A stretch of DNA of 64,000 nucleotides, taken from Phymatolithon calcareum. Its lineage: Eukaryota > Rhodophyta > Florideophyceae > Hapalidiales. The stretch spans positions 1,364,001-1,428,000 of the forward strand of contig OZ345381.1 in assembly GCA_977006965.1 (NCBI GenBank). The letters run 5' to 3'. Below, in pieces: positions 62,015 to 64,000 of the stretch. Each line of letters begins with the position of its first letter. Position 1 is the first letter of the stretch. The notes beneath the pieces were generated by a model, which saw only the letters and a program-made list of their open reading frames with translations, was not told the DNA's origin and did no database searches. A program made the position numbers and the translations under genes.

Positions 62015-63361
62015 TACATGCGGCCGCAGTCGAGGCTTGTGGCACAAGCAAATGGCCCTGACGAAGGTCGGCCTCCCTTCCAAGCACGCTGGATCAGTTA
62101 AGCTCCATACATCGCATTGAGAACGGGGACAATTGTGACGCTCTTGATTGGGCTGGATTGAGATACACGTAGGAACAATGGTCGATCGTGCGAAGCCAGC
62201 AGCAGAAGGATGGCAGACAGGAGATCATATTCATGTTAAGCCAATCTGAATACGCCAAGCTTGTAACTGAATATGATCTTTTCCTCCCTTTTCTAACGAT
62301 TCAGTATTCCTCGATGCGGATTTGCAATGGTTCCGTGCGTTGTTTCTATATCCCGGCCAGGAATATCAAAAGCTCGTGCGATCAAGATCCCAACAGATGC
62401 CCTATGACCGCGCGAATGAACTAAGCCAAAAACAATAGCGCAGTCAAACTGGTGAGGGCGATCACTGACCGTGGCTCTGCCCAAGGAGAAAAGACGAAAT
62501 GAATAGGCGAAAGTATCAATTGACCGAACAGAGATACAAACGACATGTAAAAATGACTTCTTTGTCGAAACGGTCGGGTTGAGTCGGGCTGAAGAGGAAG
62601 ATCAGCACTGAGGCCCTGAAAAACGGATCGTTACGTCAGTTTGGCTGAATCCTTTCTGCCGGAGCTGCGATCCTGCCCACTAGTCGCTCGTCCGTTTTGA
62701 CTTTTTCAATGTTGTACTGACCAGCAGGTATCAATGTTTGGAGGAAAATATCAACAGTGGTGTTATCAGTCCTCAGCATTTCCTTGATACTCATTCCTAG
62801 TTCATGGTTATGCACAGTGGCTTTCAACCCTCTGAGCCGGAGCAGGAACGCCGCGTCCCCTGTGGCGCGATCGCTAAACAACGAAAATCAGACGCGGCGT
62901 GGATCACGAGATACACTGCCACTTCCCGCATTCTCACCGAACGCAATGGGGTATATACGAGAAGAGCAGAAAGCAATCGCGTAGCTTGTCGACCAAACCA
63001 CATCAATTTTCTTCAGTTTCGAAGCTCACTCAAATGTAGGATTTGGCTGTCGCCAAGCGTCAAACAGATTATTACTTATCTGTTGCGCACAAATGAGGAT
63101 TACGGTACATGGCTCATCGGCGTAATTCACGCCGATGAGCCAGGCATCGCGCAATTAGTGCACGCGGTCAGGACTGTGCGCTGCGTAACATAGGACTCGC
63201 AAGTAGTACTTCTTCGCCTATGTGGTCGCAGGAATGTGCATTTCAATTTCGCTCTACAGTAGTCAATTTGACAGAATGTGTACGTGTAGGATGCACAGGG
63301 AGTAGCAAAGTTGAAACTAGCACCTCGATTTCACCATCCGCCGCACTCCAGCACTGGCGTA
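62015..63361. other. Intergenic upstream of membrane ORF
   Basis: Contains one perfect hairpin. A 52-codon minus-strand ATG frame ending at 62636 (MSIKEMLRTDNTTVDIF) is unsupported. Confidence 0.35.
63110..63142. repeat. Perfect hairpin, 14-bp arms, 5-nt loop
   Basis: TGGCTCATCGGCGT (63110-63123), AATTC, ACGCCGATGAGCCA (63129-63142). Confidence 0.95.
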
Positions 63362-64000
63362 ATGGTTCTTCTCAGTGAGTCCAATTCGACCGGAACTCTT
63401 TTGTTCGCCATTTCCGTGCTTATGGAGGAAGTGGGTCTGCGCATCATTAGTTCGACTCACAACAAGCCCGCTCCACGATGCGGACGCCGTTCTATTGTGT
63501 TGCTAGGCGGCTACAACGTGGTCCGACTTCTGCTGGAGACGGAGTCGAGACAATCAGTTGGCCCCGTGTACCTAGGGGTTGTGCTACTTCTCTGCCAGAG
63601 TATGGCACGAGGCAAACGAACCAAACCAGATTGGTATTTTACCATTTTATTCGTCTACGTCACGTTGTGCGCATTCTCTGTGTATTTTTGGCTCATCGGT
63701 TTGCAAGACGTTGTTAACCATGCAAACGCAAGGAGTCTTGACAGAGAAATGAAGTGGTACCAGGTCATATTCTCTGTCTTTTCATCCTACAGATATTTTC
63801 TGGTGACAACGGTGGCACTCGCTCAGCCGCCATCCCCAAAGAAGATGACAGCTCGCCTACAAATCATTTCGTGGATTTGGTTCCTTTCTCGTATTGTTCT
63901 GCTATGGGTTGTCGTAAAGTTCACTGGAACCATTGTGGCTCCTACTCCGTGGGGTGCCCATGACGAAGTTCTGCTAGACAGTACCAACTTATTGCATCTA
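63362..64000 (+). CDS. Membrane protein, unknown family, 3' end beyond window (213+ codons)
   Basis: ATG 63362 opens a frame of 213 codons with no stop before the window edge; the preceding in-frame stop is at 63287. Four or five hydrophobic segments are visible: TLLFAISVLM, VYLGVVLLLCQSM, YFTILFVYVTLCAFSVYFWL, WYQVIFSVFSSYRYFLVTTV and IWFLSRIVLLWVVVKF. Short loops contain KRTKPDW and QPPSPKKMTAR, giving positive residues at membrane edges. Length, composition and the absence of stops favour a host gene. No family recognised. Confidence 0.6.
   Translation, partial: MVLLSESNSTGTLLFAISVLMEEVGLRIISSTHNKPAPRCGRRSIVLLGGYNVVRLLLETESRQSVGPVYLGVVLLLCQSMARGKRTKPDWYFTILFVYVTLCAFSVYFWLIGLQDVVNHANARSLDREMKWYQVIFSVFSSYRYFLVTTVALAQPPSPKKMTARLQIISWIWFLSRIVLLWVVVKFTGTIVAPTPWGAHDEVLLDSTNLLHL

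Overview
This is eukaryotic nuclear DNA. It has no operons or ribosome-binding sites, and nearly all recognisable sequence is eukaryotic transposable elements (TEs): DIRS-like, Ty3 chromovirus, LINE, tRNA-derived SINE, MULE, hAT, piggyBac-like and pogo-like. Two host-type genes encode RCHY1-like CHY/RING zinc-finger proteins as long open frames with no visible introns. A compact, intron-poor genome with thick TE seas between genes would fit a red alga, but that placement is a guess; only 'eukaryote' is firm.

Layout. 1-2450: minus-strand DIRS-like element (gag-like, RNase H, tyrosine recombinase) without its reverse transcriptase (RT). 4634-6120 and 28244-29721: two copies, in opposite orientation, of a short non-autonomous LTR element. 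6282-9500: family X element carrying a nested LINE, then decayed sequence. 12-13 kb: shortened hAT. 13.9-15.85 kb: second family X copy with piggyBac-like pieces. 16716-19160: end-to-end piggyBac derivative flanked by TTAA. 21.3-22.7 kb: pogo/Tc5-like remnant. 23-27.9 kb: unrecognised decayed protein and two LINE copies. 29873-31449: MULE derivative, second MULE start and a third family X fragment. 32638-44579: 11.9-kb Ty3 chromovirus with almost identical LTRs, inserted at the head of a tRNA-derived SINE. 45-53 kb: mostly decayed sequence. 53.5-62 kb: two convergent CHY/RING paralogues around LINE and hAT remnants. 63362-end: a membrane-protein frame leaving the window.

Most unusual items. 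(1) The Ty3 element carries an intact 728-codon antisense ORF between pol and the 3' LTR, although its pol has a frameshift and substitutions in both the RT and integrase active sites. (2) LINE copies and one passenger inserted in gag share about 13-bp target duplications and 3' ends in C-tracts instead of poly(A). (3) Five dispersed ORFs of 24-34 residues share the proline-rich C-terminus PRPAPAA or a close variant. (4) At least a dozen near-perfect short hairpins occur, far more than chance predicts. Several class II elements (piggyBac, MULE, two hATs) keep both protein ends but lack the catalytic middle, so they look like non-autonomous derivatives.
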